From Methanocella_A sp963792125 (GTDB taxonomy: Archaea > Halobacteriota > Methanocellia > Methanocellales > Methanocellaceae), in contig CAWBVA010000004.1 of the NCBI GenBank assembly GCA_963792125.1, positions 62,001-126,000 of the forward strand: a DNA stretch of 64,000 nt, read 5' to 3'. How positions within the stretch are numbered: the first letter of the stretch is position 1; the number at the start of each line of letters is the position of its first letter. A program made the translations under genes and the position numbers. The notes under the pieces were generated by a model, which did not search any database, was not told the origin of the DNA, and worked only from the letters and a program-made list of their open reading frames with translations. Below, one piece after another: positions 63,474-64,000 of the stretch.

Positions 63474-64000
63474 CTACTTATATCTGCGTTCGACAGTGCC
63501 TCTGTACGCCGCCATGTATTTTTTCCGTGTCTCACCGCGTCGTGTGTTCTCTTCTTTTTCCCTGGTTATATTCATCTCCTGCTCGATGCCTGCGGTAATT
63601 ACTCCGATGGGCAGCGCCATGGCCACGATCTCGATAAACGCAAGGATGGCCCCGGCGGCTTTGCCCAGGGGCGTGATCGGGGATATGTCCGAGTAGCCGA
63701 CGCCGGACGTCATCGCGTTGAGCCCCCAGGCGAGCGCGCCGAAGATGTTGGGGAACTTCTCCGGCTGGGCCTCGTGCTCCAGGAAAAACATGATGGCCGA
63801 CGATACCAGCAGCAGTATCATCTGTATCGTGAAGGTGATCAGCAGGAACTCCCGCTGTTTCGTGATCACCCGGACGATCAGGTCCAGCGAGTCCGAGTAC
63901 CGGGCCAGCTTGACCAGCCTTGCCAGGCGGAACAGGCGGAGGACACGGATGGCGAGCAGGTCGAAGGGCAGTCCGCCGGGCAGGTAGGACTGCAGGTAAT
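63474..64000 (-). CDS. Voltage-gated potassium channel, 5' part outside window
   Basis: The visible 175 residues include an S4 voltage sensor with regularly spaced Arg/Lys (RVLRLFRLARLVKLARY), S5, a pore loop (LAWGLNAMTSGVGYSDISP) and S6 with PIGVITAGI, then a charged tail. The layout matches KvAP-like tetrameric channels. The selectivity filter reads GVGYSD instead of the usual TVGYGD, with Ser in place of the last Gly. The gene begins beyond the window edge. Confidence 0.82.
   Translation of the reverse strand, partial: YLQSYLPGGLPFDLLAIRVLRLFRLARLVKLARYSDSLDLIVRVITKQREFLLITFTIQMILLLVSSAIMFFLEHEAQPEKFPNIFGALAWGLNAMTSGVGYSDISPITPLGKAAGAILAFIEIVAMALPIGVITAGIEQEMNITREKEENTRRGETRKKYMAAYRGTVERRYK

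Noticed and set aside
1..64000. tRNA, rRNA or insertion sequences
   Set aside because: I looked for tRNA T-loop and acceptor patterns, rRNA-like stretches and transposase motifs and found none that held up; a covariance-model search would be decisive.

Overview
The window is about 55% GC and looks like the chromosome of a methanogenic archaeon, most likely of the Methanocella type (order Methanocellales). Supporting genes are methenyl-tetrahydromethanopterin cyclohydrolase (mch), a methanogenesis marker protein 11 homologue, a coenzyme-B-type 2-oxoacid chain-elongation cluster, aIF1A, an archaeal FtsZ-like protein, a short family-B DNA polymerase, and TATA boxes together with GGTGA or GGAG ribosome sites. 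The genus is an inference. No rRNA, tRNA, CRISPR array, transposase or integrase was seen.

Layout: 0.1-2.5 kb holds a small ORF, a secreted SIMPL protein and a CPBP membrane protease. 2.6-9.7 kb holds the aksF/aksE/aksD operon coupled to an unrecognised gene, a divergent aksA, and an IorA-like thiamine-diphosphate enzyme with an unrecognised partner. 9.7-14.4 kb holds a 245-bp hairpin repeat and the cobalamin operon cobD-cbiB-cobS-cobY followed by mmp11. 14.5-16.9 kb holds a Calx-beta surface protein with a PGF-type tail and three tandem CxxC-x17-CxxC microproteins. 17-23.8 kb holds a UbiA prenyltransferase, a BtuFCD-type importer, a broken DUF169 gene and cbiP. 24-28.5 kb holds a broken DEAD-box helicase, aIF1A, a fourth microprotein, a PadR/HAAS membrane-protein pair and a flavodoxin. 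28.6-32.4 kb holds a MoxR/RavA ATPase with a VWA (ViaA-like) partner and an MBL-fold hydrolase. 32.6-35.8 kb holds an FtsZ paralogue, thiC and a phosphoesterase. 35.9-41.5 kb is the phosphate island pstS-C-A-B-phoU plus an AbrB-PhoU regulator. 41.7-48.5 kb holds rlmE, a DedA protein, mch, a DHH phosphoesterase, a methyltransferase and a GTPBP1-like GTPase. 48.8-58 kb is a cell-surface island: a roughly 2,000-residue S8/S53-like protease, two secreted proteins and an AI-2E-family permease. 58-59.2 kb is a gene-free GC-rich imperfect palindrome. 59.2-64 kb holds a divergent PolB with a small partner, a second long hairpin, an M20 dipeptidase and the end of a voltage-gated potassium channel.

Functional themes: cofactor supply for methanogenesis (coenzyme B, corrinoids, thiamine), phosphate uptake and its control, and surface proteins. 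Two features recur. First, a family of hairpin repeats built on the heptamer CGCCAAG sits at gene ends. Second, there are roughly a dozen apparent single-base frameshifts inside otherwise well-preserved genes, which suggests indel errors in the sequence rather than wholesale gene decay.
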